Origin: Berberis thunbergii | Taxonomy: Eukaryota > Streptophyta > Magnoliopsida > Ranunculales > Berberidaceae | DNA: 64,000 bases | Assembly: GCA_003290165.1 (NCBI GenBank) | Contig: QNQO01006217.1 | Span: forward strand, 62,001 to 126,000 | Reading direction: 5' to 3' | Shown: one piece after another, positions 62,150-64,000 of the stretch | Layout of the letters: each line of letters starts with the position of its first letter | Position numbering within the stretch: the stretch's first letter is position 1 | The notes under the pieces: generated by a model | Seen by the model: the letters and a program-made list of their open reading frames with translations, nothing else | Database searches by the model: none | What the model was told of the DNA's origin: nothing | Position numbers and translations under genes: made by a program

Positions 62150-63070
62150 CAGGTAGCAACAATTATGACAATGAGAAGTTTGTCCCAAAGCCACCTCCCC
62201 TTGCCAAACAATCTCATCGTGGCCCGTTGTTGAGTCCAGTCTGCCACATTGTTGGTTCTACTTTCACAGTTCACAATGATCATGTCCCATAATTGTTTGG
62301 AGATGGGGCATTCAAACAAAAGATGATTGATGGACTCTTATTGCACTTCACGAGAACATTACTTGTTCAAGATGATTAGTTCCCTTCTGAACAGGTTGGA
62401 GAACAGATTGTGACTGTGAGAACACAACCGTGAACAATGGTACATGCTAAAGTATTAAGGTCAGGGTACTTCATCCACAGGAACTTGGAGCTGAACATAG
62501 GCTTCCCATTTATCTGATTTGCCACTACGAGGTACTCAGAGAAGTGATCATAGTTGCTCTTCACAGAGAAGCATGGTTTGTCGTGCCACTGCCAAGTCTC
62601 ATCTCACTGGATAATAATATGTGCATAAAGCAATCAATGTGGATAGCTATCCTCTCTACTTTTCCATCATTCAGATCCCTTCTAATGGCTAGATCTACAC
62701 TGCCCCTCAGAAACTTCATGAAACTGATCCACAGTTCCTTGTGCACTTAGAGATGACATCTTCAAAATCATCCATCTATTTGCCCAAAAGTCCAGTTTGT
62801 TTATAAATGTGGCATTTAGATTCATATTGGGCTTCATAATGTGTACCCATAAGGGTAGGGAACCCCATTGGTGAACCATCCATGCATGTATGCTCCATAC
62901 TTTTTCTTGCGTTTGATTTCCAACCCCAAATCTCCGCATCCATTTTGGCAAGAGCGCTTGATGAAAATTTAACCTTTCAAATGCCTAGATCCCATCCACC
63001 TTTGGTCTATTAAATGGGATTTTTTTTTGGCCCCAACTAATGATCTCAAAAGAAACCTCCCACTGTTTCA
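62150..63070 (-). pseudogene. LINE ORF2 remnant
   Basis: On the minus strand, 62682-63030 carries the post-RT region with LLPKWMRRFGVGNQTQEKVW. About 62390-62560 has MKYPDLNTLACTIVHGC. Near 62270-62310 LLFECPISKQLWDMI matches the LINE zinc-binding block. Frames shift between the blocks. It is a separate, older copy from the LINE at 1-17190. Confidence 0.65.
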
Positions 63071-64000
63071 ATCACATAAGCGACCAAGATAGGAACGGTG
63101 GTGGTGGACATCATAAAAATGCTTGCAAGAGATTTTGATCAACACTACTCTCCCCTCCTTGGAGATGTAAACCGTTAGTCAATTTTGAAGGGAGATCCAA
63201 ATCGTGGTTTAACACATTCATTGTCTTGCAATGAAAGATACTGGCCAGACTTCAAAGGAATTGCACATTACCCACCAGATATATCTCATATGTGAAAAAC
63301 TTCATTTTCAACCCAGAAATATCTTCGATCCATAATAGTGAAGATCTCAAAAAATGCATTTGCTCCAACACGTTGTGTCATTGGTGCATTTGTAACACCA
63401 GAAAGGAGATACCTTTGTCGAAGACTTTAAAACTAGATATATGATTAGATTGCTTAGCTGAGAAAAGCATGTGATCGTAGGTTCACTTGTCATTATCACT
63501 GTCATTACCTTTTTCAATCAACTTTCGTTGTGTTCAAGTCGGTATTGTTAAGATTTTAAAAAACCTTTTCCTTACACCTGCCAACTTGCAGCTTTTGTAC
63601 TCCTCCAACCTCGTGCACTTGTCCGTGCCCACATCAAGTTATTTGGAGACAACTGAACCTGGTTAGACATTCCATGTCCGAGGAAAGACTGAGCATCCCT
63701 GCTGAGTGCGAACCAAAACTATGGTCAGGGCTTGCGTCAGGAAGGATATTGGGATGATCCGTTGACTCGTAGGAACAAGGCATTAATGGGTCTCCTTGGT
63801 GCGTAGTACGATGGTTTGGTGGTGCACTGAAGGCAGGTCGTTTGCTTAGGAAGCGGAGAGTGTTTTTTATAGGATGGATTTTGTGTCAGTACAGCTCCAG
63901 GAATTGTTTACTCATCAGTTGTTTGGGGATGCTTTGGATTGGTGGATTACAGTTTGACATGGAAATCCGATGCATCATCTCTCTCCTTGACTACGTGTGC
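63071..64000. other. Right end of the window, nothing recognised
   Basis: Part of this may be further upstream sequence of the minus-strand LINE (to about 63560). From 63600 the base composition is higher in G/C with no convincing frame or RNA gene. Confidence 0.4.

Noticed and set aside
1..64000. CRISPR arrays, operons and bacterial-type regulatory sites
   Set aside because: The window is plant nuclear DNA with spliced genes; no spaced direct-repeat array was seen.

Overview
This window is plant nuclear DNA, most likely from a woody or other intron-rich eudicot. The evidence is AT-rich sequence, GT-AG introns up to 5.6 kb, plant-type ABCG and P5A-ATPase genes, and dense plant LINE, Ty3/gypsy, hAT and Tourist elements. 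The species cannot be named from the sequence. Gene models were built by hand from reading frame and GT/AG sites.

Region 1 (1-17190) is a transposon stack. A plant L1-type LINE on the minus strand (ORF1 about 15016-17060, ORF2 14949 down to 309) is split by a minus-strand, gag-only Athila-like LTR element (2073-12569, target duplication CTAAT). The 3' LTR of that element carries a further 2.9 kb insert (3094-6010) holding three exon-like pieces of an unidentified host gene.

Region 2 (about 17800-40000) is one complete plus-strand gene for a P5A-type ATPase (MIA/PDR2, yeast Spf1 family), with 21 coding exons and 1197 residues. Its introns hold LINE pieces, Tourist and hAT elements, a long inverted repeat and a CCA-rich tract.

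Region 3 (42731-49151, minus strand) is one complete full-size ABCG (pleiotropic drug resistance type) transporter with 20 coding exons and 1434 residues. It converges on the P5A gene and diverges from the next gene.

Region 4 (51547 to about 59200) is a plus-strand DnaJ gene of the dnaJ 72 type. Its first intron was enlarged by a 5.5 kb chromovirus-type Ty3/gypsy element (52044-57579, target duplication ACATG) with 296 bp LTRs that differ at only four positions. The element has three premature stops, and the last exon of the DnaJ gene is unclear.

Region 5 (59346-64000) is repeat-rich intergenic DNA with two adjacent Tourist-like elements and a minus-strand LINE remnant. The three host genes show no obvious shared pathway: one is an ER transmembrane-helix dislocase, one a plasma-membrane exporter and one an Hsp70 co-chaperone.
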